Part shown: in pieces, positions 17,532 through 25,392 of the stretch
Position numbering within the stretch: position 1 is the stretch's first letter
Layout: every line of letters starts with the position of its first letter
Source: Polyangiaceae bacterium
GTDB taxonomy: Bacteria > Myxococcota_A > Polyangia > Polyangiales > Polyangiaceae
DNA length: 64,000 nt
NCBI GenBank assembly: GCA_025937895.1
Contig: JAICQL010000003.1
Location: forward strand, 40,742-104,741
Direction: 5' to 3'
The notes under the pieces: model-generated
What the model saw: only the letters and a program-made list of their open reading frames with translations
The model's database searches: none
Told to the model about the DNA's origin: nothing
Made by a program: the position numbers and the translations under genes

Positions 17532-18635
17532 ATGGGATTTTCGTGTGGCATCGTGGGCCTGCCGAACGTCGGCAAAAGCACTCTGTTCAACGCGCTCTCC
17601 AACGCGAAGGCCGAGGCAGCCAATTTCCCGTTCTGCACGGTAGAGCCGAACGTCGGCATCGTGCCGGTGCCCGATGAGCGTTTGGACCGGCTCGCGGAGC
17701 TGTACAAGACCAAGAGCAAGGTGCCGACATCGCTGCGCTTCGTCGACATTGCGGGGCTCGTCCGCGGTGCCTCCAAGGGCGAGGGCCTGGGCAATCAATT
17801 CCTGGCCAACATCCGCGAGGTGGACGCCATCGCCCACGTGGTCCGCTGTTTCGTCGATGAAAACGTGACTCACGTCGACGGGCGTGTCGATCCCGTCGCA
17901 GACGTCCAGACCATCCAGACCGAGCTGGTCCTGCGCGACCTGGACTCCGTCAGCAAGCGCCTCGACAAGGCGCGCAAGATGGCCAAGGGCGGCAGCGCCG
18001 TGGAGCGGGCCGCCGCCGGGCTGTGCGAGCGACTGGAGAAGCATCTGGACGCGGGCAAGCTCGCCGCCTCCTTCCAGGCGGATGGCGAGGTCGAGGCGGA
18101 GATCCTGAAAGAGCTGCAGCTGCTCACCAGCAAGCGCATGTTCTACGTCGCCAACGTGGATGAAGGGTCGCTGGGCGCGCTGGACCGCAACCCACATCTG
18201 GCGGCATTGCGTGCGCACGCCGCGGCAGAGGGCGCGGCGGTGGTGCCCATCTGCGCCAGGCTGGAGGCGCAGATTGCAGAGCTCGACCCGGCAGATCGTC
18301 CCGAGTTTCTGGCTGGCGCAGGCTTGACCGAGGCGGGGTTGAATCAGGTGATTCGCACGGGCTACCAGCTGCTGGGCTTGATCACCTTCCTCACTGCGGG
18401 AGAGAAGGAGTGTCGGGCCTGGACCATTCCCAAAGGTTGGCTCGCGCCGCAGGCAGCTGGCGTGATTCATACGGATTTTGAACGCGGCTTCATCAAAGCC
18501 GAGGTGATCGACTGGCGCGACCTGCTGCAGTACGGCAGCGAGGCCAAGTGCCGCGAGGCGGGCAAGGCCCGCATCGAGGGCAAGGGATATGAGGTGCAAG
18601 ACGGGGACGTCGTGCACTTCCGCTTCAACACCTGA
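17532..18635 (+). CDS. ychF: Redox-regulated ATPase / ribosome-associated YchF (Obg family)
   Basis: 367 residues; OLA1/YchF ATPase that binds ribosomes. P-loop GLPNVGKS at residues 9-16, switch II DIAGLVRGASKGEGLGNQFL, and the NVDEGS segment in place of the usual NKxD, which explains ATP preference. C-terminal TGS-like domain with TFLTAGEKECRAW and GVIHTDFERGFIKAEV. Length and ends are normal. Preceded by GAGGTGAGCT. Likely monocistronic. Confidence 0.97.
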   Translation: MGFSCGIVGLPNVGKSTLFNALSNAKAEAANFPFCTVEPNVGIVPVPDERLDRLAELYKTKSKVPTSLRFVDIAGLVRGASKGEGLGNQFLANIREVDAIAHVVRCFVDENVTHVDGRVDPVADVQTIQTELVLRDLDSVSKRLDKARKMAKGGSAVERAAAGLCERLEKHLDAGKLAASFQADGEVEAEILKELQLLTSKRMFYVANVDEGSLGALDRNPHLAALRAHAAAEGAAVVPICARLEAQIAELDPADRPEFLAGAGLTEAGLNQVIRTGYQLLGLITFLTAGEKECRAWTIPKGWLAPQAAGVIHTDFERGFIKAEVIDWRDLLQYGSEAKCREAGKARIEGKGYEVQDGDVVHFRFNT

Positions 18636-18645
18636 AAGTCGAGCC

Positions 18646-18679
18646 GCTGAGCGCGGCGCGCTCGTTCGGCCCGCTCAGC
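18646..18679. terminator. Possible bidirectional hairpin between convergent genes
   Basis: GCTGAGCG (18646-18653) and CGCTCAGC (18672-18679) can pair, with an 18-nt GC-rich loop, between ychF and the minus-strand zinc-ribbon gene whose stop (18675-18677) lies in the right arm. No U-tract, so only a tentative terminator. Confidence 0.3.
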
Positions 18680-19553
18680 TGCTGCGGGCTGCTCTGCGCT
18701 GTCGTGCCCGGAGCACGAGCCCGTACAGTCCGAAGGTGATGATGACCAAGAACACCTCCAGCGGGCGCAGCTTGCGGGGCACGGGGGGAGGGGCGCTGGG
18801 CGTCGCCTCCACGGCTCCTTCCGCTGTCGGCGCTGCTTCGAAGGCCTCCGTTCGTCCCCGCGCGAGCTGCGGCTCAGGCTCGCGTGCGGGCGCTGCAGGC
18901 TCGGTGTCTTGGCGAACTGGTGGCTGTGCAGGCAGCGCCGGGGCTTCAAATGCCTCGGTACGCCCCGCGCTGAAGGCGGGCGCCGGGACCACAGGGCTGG
19001 CGGGAGGCGCTACGAAGGCCTCCGTCCGACCGGGAGAGAACGCACCGTGAGCCGCGGGTGGGGCCGCCGGTTGCTCCCGAACCACAGGCGGCACCGAGCC
19101 GATCTCGACCGTGCCCGCGTATGGATCTGCGGCAGAGGCAGGAGCTGGGGTGGAGCCCGCCCTGGCGGGTTGGTCCTCGGAAGACGCGCCTGCTGCCGGG
19201 GCAGGCGGAGTGAAGGCTCCAACTCGAGGCGGCTGCACCCCGCCCACCTGTGGCGCGACCCCGAGCATGGTACCCATGCGGCGCGCCGCTCGTGGAGGCT
19301 GAACCAGCGGCTTGGCGACCCCGACGGCGGGCAATGGAGGTGTCGGGCCTCCGGCTGCAGCACCCTCGGGTAACTGCCCAGCCTCGCTCAGCTTCTTCCG
19401 GTGCTCATCGACCATCTCCTGTACCGATTGGTCGGAGTTCAGCATCATCGTGCCCCGGAACTTGGGCGCGGAGGTTCCCTGCAGCTTGAACCCGCACTTT
19501 TTGCACGGCGTTGCAGTGTCATCGTTCTTGGTGCCGCAATTGGGGCAAAACAC
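18675..19553 (-). CDS. Zinc-ribbon protein with repeated GRTEAF motifs and C-terminal TM
   Basis: 292 residues from GTG 19553. N-terminal zinc ribbon CPNCG...CKKCG (residues 3-21). A long Ala/Pro-rich middle carries Thr-containing short motifs: RGTMML, RMGTMLGVAP, YAGTVEIG and three copies of GRTEAF. One hydrophobic segment near the C-terminus (LEVFLVIITFGLYGLVL) is followed by Arg residues, suggesting a cytoplasmic protein anchored by its tail. The Thr motifs resemble sites used by Ser/Thr kinases and FHA domains, but that is inference. No enzymatic domain seen. Confidence 0.75.
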   Translation of the reverse strand: MFCPNCGTKNDDTATPCKKCGFKLQGTSAPKFRGTMMLNSDQSVQEMVDEHRKKLSEAGQLPEGAAAGGPTPPLPAVGVAKPLVQPPRAARRMGTMLGVAPQVGGVQPPRVGAFTPPAPAAGASSEDQPARAGSTPAPASAADPYAGTVEIGSVPPVVREQPAAPPAAHGAFSPGRTEAFVAPPASPVVPAPAFSAGRTEAFEAPALPAQPPVRQDTEPAAPAREPEPQLARGRTEAFEAAPTAEGAVEATPSAPPPVPRKLRPLEVFLVIITFGLYGLVLRARQRRAARSS

Positions 19554-19722
19554 GAGCGCGTACCTCCGCTGCGATCCTAGCCGCTTCTCGGCCGCTTACC
19601 AAAAGGCTTAGCCAGCACGGAAAGCTCTGACGATTCGCCGGCGCACTATGGCCCCTTTTCGAGCCCGGCGTCACCCGCGCCGACCGGGTCACGAGGTCGT
19701 GACAGGCCCCCCAAGCCCGCCC

Positions 19723-19752
19723 TTGACACTGCGCTTTCGAGGTCACTACGGT
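19723..19752 (+). promoter_or_regulatory. Probable promoter of the nuoE-N operon
   Basis: Consensus -35 TTGACA at 19723-19728, an 18-bp spacer, and TACGGT at 19747-19752 as a weak -10. It lies in the 352-bp gap before nuoE (19554-19905). A small hairpin CTCCC-tgga-GGGAG near 19792-19805 would be in the leader. I see nothing else in this gap. Confidence 0.45.
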
Positions 19753-19905
19753 GCGCTCGCTCGCGGCCGCCCGTTGCCTCTCTCGGGCAGCTCCCTGGAG
19801 GGAGTTGCGTTTCCGGGGGGATCAGGGTAGCGGGCTCGCTGCCCCCGCAACGCGAGTGTTCCTCGTCGGACTCGCCGCCTCTCAACCAACACAGATCTAT
19901 AGAGC

Positions 19906-20388
19906 ATGGCCTTCGTCCTGAGTGAGGAGCATGAGCGCGAGCTGACCGAGATCCTGTCGCGCTATCCCAACAAGATGGCAGCGTGCATCCCGGCGCTGCA
20001 TCTCTGTCAGAACGCCAACGGTAATTGGCTTTCGCCCGATGCCATTCAGTTCGTGGCGGAGCGGCTGGAGCTGAGCCCCGCCCACGTCAAGGGCGTCGTC
20101 ACCTTCTATTCCCTGTTCAACGAGCACCCTCCGGGTAAGCACCAGCTCTGGGTTTGCCGCACGCTGTCGTGTGCGCTGAAGGGGAGCGGTGCCATCCTCG
20201 AGCACTGTCAGAAGCGTCTGGGGGTGGGCGTTGGGCAGACCACCGCTGACGGCCGGTTCACGCTGCGCACGGCGGAGTGCCTCGCTTCTTGCGGTACGGC
20301 GCCGATGATGCAGGTGGACAAGACCTACTACGAGCAGCTCACCCCCGAAAAAGTCGATCAAATACTGGCCGGGCTCGGCAAAGGCTGA
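19906..20388 (+). CDS. nuoE: NADH-quinone oxidoreductase subunit E
   Basis: 160 residues; peripheral 24-kDa-type subunit of complex I carrying the N1a [2Fe-2S] cluster next to NuoF. The four ligands are present as C84, C89, C125 and C129 (VCRTLSC; AECLASCG). First gene of a seven-subunit nuo operon; nuoF follows after 68 bp. Confidence 0.96.
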   Translation: MAFVLSEEHERELTEILSRYPNKMAACIPALHLCQNANGNWLSPDAIQFVAERLELSPAHVKGVVTFYSLFNEHPPGKHQLWVCRTLSCALKGSGAILEHCQKRLGVGVGQTTADGRFTLRTAECLASCGTAPMMQVDKTYYEQLTPEKVDQILAGLGKG

Positions 20389-20456
20389 GTGAGCGCCAAG
20401 TTACCGCGAGGCGGGCGGTCCACGGGGGCCTCTCTTCTCGAGACCCAGGCATCCGC

Positions 20457-21803
20457 ATGCTCAAGCGCACCGACTACCTGACCAAGAACTACGGCAAGCC
20501 GGACGGCTTTAGCCTGCAAACGTACGAGAGCTCGGGGGGCTATCGTTCCATCCGCCGCGTGCTCAGCATGCCGCGCGAGGCAGTGATCGAGGAGGCCAAG
20601 AAGGCTCACGTTCGCGGCCGTGGCGGTGCAGGCTTCGATTGCGGCACGAAGTGGAGCTTCATGCCCAAGCCGGGCAGCAAGCCCCACTACCTCGTCATCA
20701 ACGCAGACGAGGGCGAGCCGGGCACCTTCAAGGATCGCACCTTGATGGAGCAGAATCCGCATGCAGTGCTCGAGGGCTGCATGATCGGCATGTACGCCAT
20801 CAACGCGCACGCCTGTTACATCTACGTGCGCGACGAGCTGCACCTGGCCAAGTCGCGGTTGTGGGGGGCGATACGCGAGCTGCGCGCCAAGGGCTTCCTT
20901 GGCGATCTGCCGTTCGGTAACAACTATCCTCTTCAGATCAACGTGCACACCGGGGCGGGTGCCTACATTTGTGGCGAGGAGACCTCGCTGCTCAACTCGC
21001 TCGAGGGGCGCCGCGGTGAGCCGCGCTTGAAACCTCCGTTTCCGGCACAGGCCGGCGCCTTCGGCTGCCCTACCACGGTCAACAACGTGGAGACGGTGGC
21101 CATCATGCCCACCGTTTTCCAGCTGGGCGGAGACGCCTTCAGCAAGCTGAGTGACCTGCATGCGTGGAATGACGGCGGGGTGCGGTTGTTCGGCGTCTCC
21201 GGTCACGTCAAGCGGCCGGGCATCTACGAGTGTGCCGTGGGCCTCACCTTGCGCGAGCTGATCTACGATCTGGGCGGCGGCATCGAGGGAGATCGCGAGC
21301 TCCTGGGCGTCATCCCTGGTGGCTCGTCCTGCCCCGTCCACCTGCCGAACGAGGTGGTGCACGTGCCGAACAACCCGAAGTTCGAGCTGTTCAACGGCCG
21401 CAGCATCCTCGATCTCCCGCTCGGCGTGGATCCGTTCCGCACGGTGGGCAGCATGCTGGGCACGTGTTGCGCCATCGTGCTGAGTGACGCGGCCGATCCC
21501 GTGCTGGCGATGCAGAACCTGATGCGCTTTTACAAGCACGAGTCCTGCGGGCAATGCACGCCATGCCGTGAAGGCTGCGGCTGGCTGGAGCGCATTTTTG
21601 ACAAGATCGTGGAAGGCACCGCCAGCCTGGAAGAGCTGGATCAGGTCCACGAGATCGCGTCGAACATCACGGGCAACACCATCTGTGCGTTCGGCGACGG
21701 TGCCGCGCAGCCGGCGTTGTCCTTTGTACGTAAGTATCGCGAGCAGTTTGAGGATTACATCCTCAATCAGGGGCGGTCGCAGACCGGCAGGTTGACGGTA
21801 TGA
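20457..21803 (+). CDS. nuoF: NADH-quinone oxidoreductase subunit F (NADH/FMN/4Fe-4S)
   Basis: 448 residues from ATG 20457 (MLKRTDYLTKNYG). Oxidises NADH via FMN. NADH-binding GRGGAGFDCGTKW, FMN-binding GAGAYICGEETSLLNSLEG and the N3 [4Fe-4S] ligands ESCGQCTPCREGC near residue 361-373 plus a later Cys (NTICAFG) are all visible. Its stop overlaps the nuoJ start (ATGA, 21800-21803). In most bacteria nuoG follows nuoF; here it is absent. Confidence 0.97.
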   Translation: MLKRTDYLTKNYGKPDGFSLQTYESSGGYRSIRRVLSMPREAVIEEAKKAHVRGRGGAGFDCGTKWSFMPKPGSKPHYLVINADEGEPGTFKDRTLMEQNPHAVLEGCMIGMYAINAHACYIYVRDELHLAKSRLWGAIRELRAKGFLGDLPFGNNYPLQINVHTGAGAYICGEETSLLNSLEGRRGEPRLKPPFPAQAGAFGCPTTVNNVETVAIMPTVFQLGGDAFSKLSDLHAWNDGGVRLFGVSGHVKRPGIYECAVGLTLRELIYDLGGGIEGDRELLGVIPGGSSCPVHLPNEVVHVPNNPKFELFNGRSILDLPLGVDPFRTVGSMLGTCCAIVLSDAADPVLAMQNLMRFYKHESCGQCTPCREGCGWLERIFDKIVEGTASLEELDQVHEIASNITGNTICAFGDGAAQPALSFVRKYREQFEDYILNQGRSQTGRLTV

Positions 21804-22414
21804 GCGCAGGAAACCTACTTTTTGGGCTGTGTTCGATCGCGTGCCTGGCTGGCGCGGTGATCACGGTTAGCGCGCAGAACCCCATCCGTGGGGCCATGGG
21901 ATTGCTGACCACCATCTTCGGTATCGCCGGCCTGTTCTTGAAGCTGCGGGCGGAGTTTCTGACCGCCATTCAGCTGATCGTCTACGCGGGCGCGGTGGTG
22001 GTGCTGTTCGTCTTCGTGCTGATGCTGCTCGGGCCCGACGCGCGCGCGCCGGCCCGCTCCGGTCGCTCGGCGGCGAGCCGGGCGCTGGGTGGCGGCCTGT
22101 TCGCCGTGACCAGCCTGTTCGGTCTGTTCTCGCTCCTGAGCGAGCGGAGCAAGCCGCAGCCGCTGGGCGGCTACTCTCCCGATCATGGCAGCGTCGAGGC
22201 CGTCGGGCGGGCGATCTTTGGTCCCGGCCTGTTTGCCTTCGAGCTGGTGACGGCCCTGCTGATCGTGGCGGTGATCGGCGCCATCGCCGTGGCGCGAGGC
22301 CGTCAGGGCGCAGTGAAGAAGATGCCGGCGGTGCGTGCGCCTCGTGAGCTGTTTGCGGGCCCGCCGCGGCCGCGGTCCGTGCCGCGCAGTCTGGGTCCGG
22401 AGGGTGCCGAATGA
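21800..22414 (+). CDS. nuoJ: NADH-quinone oxidoreductase subunit J
   Basis: 204 residues, five predicted TM helices, membrane-arm subunit. Typical features: NPIRGAMGLL early, and the long segment LKLRAEFLTAIQLIVYAGAVVVLFVFVLMLL with the helix-breaking YAGAV. A Pro/Arg-rich cytoplasmic tail of about 40 residues is longer than usual. Overlaps nuoF and nuoK by 4 bp each. Confidence 0.95.
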   Translation: MSAGNLLFGLCSIACLAGAVITVSAQNPIRGAMGLLTTIFGIAGLFLKLRAEFLTAIQLIVYAGAVVVLFVFVLMLLGPDARAPARSGRSAASRALGGGLFAVTSLFGLFSLLSERSKPQPLGGYSPDHGSVEAVGRAIFGPGLFAFELVTALLIVAVIGAIAVARGRQGAVKKMPAVRAPRELFAGPPRPRSVPRSLGPEGAE

Positions 22415-22728
22415 GTTCCTTGGGTGACGCCGTCGAGCACTATGTGCTGCTGTCCTCGCTGATCTTCGCGATTGGGGGCATCGGCTTCCTGGTGCGGCGC
22501 AACGTGTTGGTTCAGCTGATGAGCATCGAGCTGATGCTCAACTCGGTCAACTTGCTGTTCGTCGCCTTCAACCGGGTGCACGGCGAGACAATGGTCGGGC
22601 ATGTCTTTGCCTTCTTCATCATCGCCGTGGCCGCTGCGGAGGTCGCAGTTGGCCTGGCCATCGTTCTTTCCTACTACCGCTTGAAATCCACCGTCTACAC
22701 GGACGAGGCGGACCTGCTGCGGCACTGA
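22411..22728 (+). CDS. nuoK: NADH-quinone oxidoreductase subunit K
   Basis: 105 residues, three TM helices. The conserved glutamate-containing stretch LMSIELMLNSVNLLFVAF (TM2) and the TM3 glutamate in FFIIAVAAAEVAVGLAIVL, both part of the proton path, are present. Normal length. Overlaps nuoJ by 4 bp. Confidence 0.97.
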   Translation: MSSLGDAVEHYVLLSSLIFAIGGIGFLVRRNVLVQLMSIELMLNSVNLLFVAFNRVHGETMVGHVFAFFIIAVAAAEVAVGLAIVLSYYRLKSTVYTDEADLLRH

Positions 22729-22761
22729 GCCCCAGCAGCGAGCGCAAGGTACGGCCCTCAC

Positions 22762-25392
22762 ATGCACGCATTCGAGAAGATCTTTCCCGCGGGGGACTTT
22801 GCCCTGCTCGCGCTGATCCTGGGCATGCCGTTGCTCGGCGCGTTCGTGAACGGCGTCTTCGGCAAGCGGCTCGGCAAGGACGCCGTGCGGCTGATGGCGC
22901 TCTCCGCGCTCGGCATCTCTTTCCTGGGCAGCGTGTTGGCCTTCCTGATGCTGCGCGCCGCGCAGGGCGGGGGAGAGCATCCGGCGCGCTTCGTGTGGCA
23001 AGCCTGGGAGTGGCTCGGCCTGTCGCGAGCGGGTGAGGCGAGCCTCATCCATGCAGGCTCGCCTCCCAGCATGGTGCAGCTGGAGGTGGCGTTCTCGATC
23101 GACGCCCTCAGCGGAACGATGGCCCTGATCGTGACGGGGATCGGCTTTCTGATCCACCTCTACTCCACCTCGTACATGGAGCACGACCCGGGCTTTCACC
23201 GGTTCTTCGCCTATCTGAACCTGTTCATCTTCTCGATGCTGGTGCTGATCCTGGGCGACAGCCTGCCCATCCTGTTTGTGGGCTGGGAGGGCGTGGGTCT
23301 GTGCAGCTATCTGCTGATCGGCTTCTGGTTCGATCACGACGCCAATGCCAGCGCCGGCAAGAAGGCGTTCGTCGTCAACCGCATCGGTGACTTCGGTCTG
23401 CTCGTCGCCATGGCGCTGCTCCTGCGCTACACGGGCGCGCTCGACTGGGACGGCATGGCGGCGGGCTCGCGCGGCCTCATGACAGAGATCCGCGTCTGGG
23501 ACGGACAGCTGTTCTCGGCGTTCCTGCCGGACGTCCTGACCCAGCCGCGGTCCGTGTCGGCGGCTACGCTCGTGGGCCTGGCGCTGTTCCTCGGCTGCGC
23601 TGGCAAGAGCGCGCAGATGCCGCTTTACGTGTGGCTGCCAGACGCGATGGCGGGCCCCACCCCGGTCAGCGCGCTGATCCACGCGGCCACGATGGTCACG
23701 GCGGGCATCTACCTGGTGTGCCGCATGGCGGGCATCTTCACCCTGAGCCCGGCTGCCATGTTCGTGGTGGCGCTCATCGGTGCCTTGACCGCGCTATTCG
23801 CCGCCACCATCGCGCTGGTGCAGCGCGACATCAAGAAGGTGCTGGCGTACTCCACCGTGAGCCAGCTCGGGTACATGTTCCTGGGCGTCGGCGTGGGGGC
23901 CTTCACCGCAGGCTTCTTCCACGTGCTCACTCACGCCTTCTTCAAGGCCTGTCTGTTCCTTGGCGCCGGCTCGGTGATTCACGCCATGCACGCTCGCATC
24001 CACGACACGGATGCCTCGCAGGACGTCAACAACATGGGCGGGCTGAAGAGGTATCTGCCGCTGACGCACCTCACGTTCCTGGTCTCGGTGCTGGCGATCG
24101 CGGGCTTGCCGCTGACGAGCGGCTTCTTCTCGAAGGACGAGATCCTGTACAGCGCGTTCACCCGCTCGGTCGTCTCTTCGAACCCGAGCGCGTTTGCGTG
24201 GCCCGCGTGGACTGGCACGCTGCTCTTCACCATTGGCGTGACGGCGGCGGTGATGACCGCGTTCTACATGTTCCGCGTCTACTTCCTGACCTTCCACGGC
24301 GATTTCAAGGGCTGGAAGATTGTTCCCGGCTGGCAGGGCGGTCACGATGATCATCACGGCCACGCTGCACACGCTCATGGGCACTCCGGTCATGACGACC
24401 ACGGCCACGCCCATGATCACGGGCATGATCATGACCACGGCCACGACCATGATCACGCGCATGCGCATGCTGCTCACGCCAGCGGTCCGCTCGAGGGGCC
24501 CGAGCCGCACGAGTCACCCTGGCAGATGACCGTGCCGCTGCTGATCCTGGCGGCGCTGGCCGCCTTCGGCGGCTTCCTCAACGCTCACCCGCTGCACATC
24601 ATCCCGCTGGAGCATTGGCTCGGGCCGGTGTTTGAGCGCTCCGTGGACGCGGCGCGCCTGGCCAACAGTGACGCTGACGGCGCGCTCGTGCTGCCGCTGC
24701 TGGTGCCAGGTGTGCTCGCCTTCCTCGTCGGTAGCGGCGTGGCAGCGGTGGTCTATCTGAAGCGCCAGGGCGCTCCAGAGCGGTCCTTTGCAGCTCGGTA
24801 CCCGGGCCTCTATCAGCTGCTCTTCGACAAGTGGCGGGTGGACGAGCTGTACGACGAGCTCGTCGTGGGCAGTCTGGAGGCGCTCGCGGAGGCGTCCGTG
24901 TGGATCGATCGCTGGGTAGTCGACGGCATCCTGGCGCGGCTGACGGCGCTCATCATCACTGTCTGGGGGCACCTGTTGAGGTTGTTCCAGACCGGACACG
25001 CGCAGGCTTACGCGGCCGTGATGGTTGTGGGGTTGTTCATCCTCGGCTGGTTCGTGGCCGTGCCGCAGCCGGAGGCGGCCATCTCCGGCAACGCCAGCAC
25101 GGGCCAGTACGCGGTCCAGGCCGCGCCCGGGCTGGGCTACTCGTATCGCTGGGATGCGAACGGCGACGGGACCTTCGATAGCGAGGAGTTCGGCGCGGTT
25201 CCACAGGTGACGCTGCAGCTCGAAGAAGGAGCCAGCCAGGAAGTGCAGTTGCAGGTGAAGAACGCCTTCGGGCGAGTGCGTACGGGGTCCTTCCTCGTGT
25301 CCCGGCCGCGCCGTGATGGCGCGATGCCGACGGCTCTGGTGAGCCCGACCCTTGCGCCTGTGCGCGCCGCCGCAGCGGGAGGTGCCCTGTGA
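22762..25392 (+). CDS. nuoL: NADH-quinone oxidoreductase subunit L with His-rich loop and C-terminal PKD/EF-hand-like tail
   Basis: 876 residues, versus about 610-700 usual. Antiporter-like membrane subunit; VGWEGVGLCSYLLIGFW, the KSAQ motif (GKSAQMPLYVWLPDAMAGPTPVSALIHAATMVTAG) and the HAFFKACLFLGAGSVIH helix are intact. Two additions: a His/Asp/Gly-rich loop of about 47 residues with about 20 His (about 527-573), and after the last TM (about 755-772) a periplasmic tail with YRWDANGDGTFDSEEFG followed by a beta-strand-like LQVKNAFGRVRTGSFLV (about 791-850). That tail looks like a PKD fold with an EF-hand-type loop. Its stop overlaps the GTG start of nuoM. Confidence 0.95.
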   Translation: MHAFEKIFPAGDFALLALILGMPLLGAFVNGVFGKRLGKDAVRLMALSALGISFLGSVLAFLMLRAAQGGGEHPARFVWQAWEWLGLSRAGEASLIHAGSPPSMVQLEVAFSIDALSGTMALIVTGIGFLIHLYSTSYMEHDPGFHRFFAYLNLFIFSMLVLILGDSLPILFVGWEGVGLCSYLLIGFWFDHDANASAGKKAFVVNRIGDFGLLVAMALLLRYTGALDWDGMAAGSRGLMTEIRVWDGQLFSAFLPDVLTQPRSVSAATLVGLALFLGCAGKSAQMPLYVWLPDAMAGPTPVSALIHAATMVTAGIYLVCRMAGIFTLSPAAMFVVALIGALTALFAATIALVQRDIKKVLAYSTVSQLGYMFLGVGVGAFTAGFFHVLTHAFFKACLFLGAGSVIHAMHARIHDTDASQDVNNMGGLKRYLPLTHLTFLVSVLAIAGLPLTSGFFSKDEILYSAFTRSVVSSNPSAFAWPAWTGTLLFTIGVTAAVMTAFYMFRVYFLTFHGDFKGWKIVPGWQGGHDDHHGHAAHAHGHSGHDDHGHAHDHGHDHDHGHDHDHAHAHAAHASGPLEGPEPHESPWQMTVPLLILAALAAFGGFLNAHPLHIIPLEHWLGPVFERSVDAARLANSDADGALVLPLLVPGVLAFLVGSGVAAVVYLKRQGAPERSFAARYPGLYQLLFDKWRVDELYDELVVGSLEALAEASVWIDRWVVDGILARLTALIITVWGHLLRLFQTGHAQAYAAVMVVGLFILGWFVAVPQPEAAISGNASTGQYAVQAAPGLGYSYRWDANGDGTFDSEEFGAVPQVTLQLEEGASQEVQLQVKNAFGRVRTGSFLVSRPRRDGAMPTALVSPTLAPVRAAAAGGAL

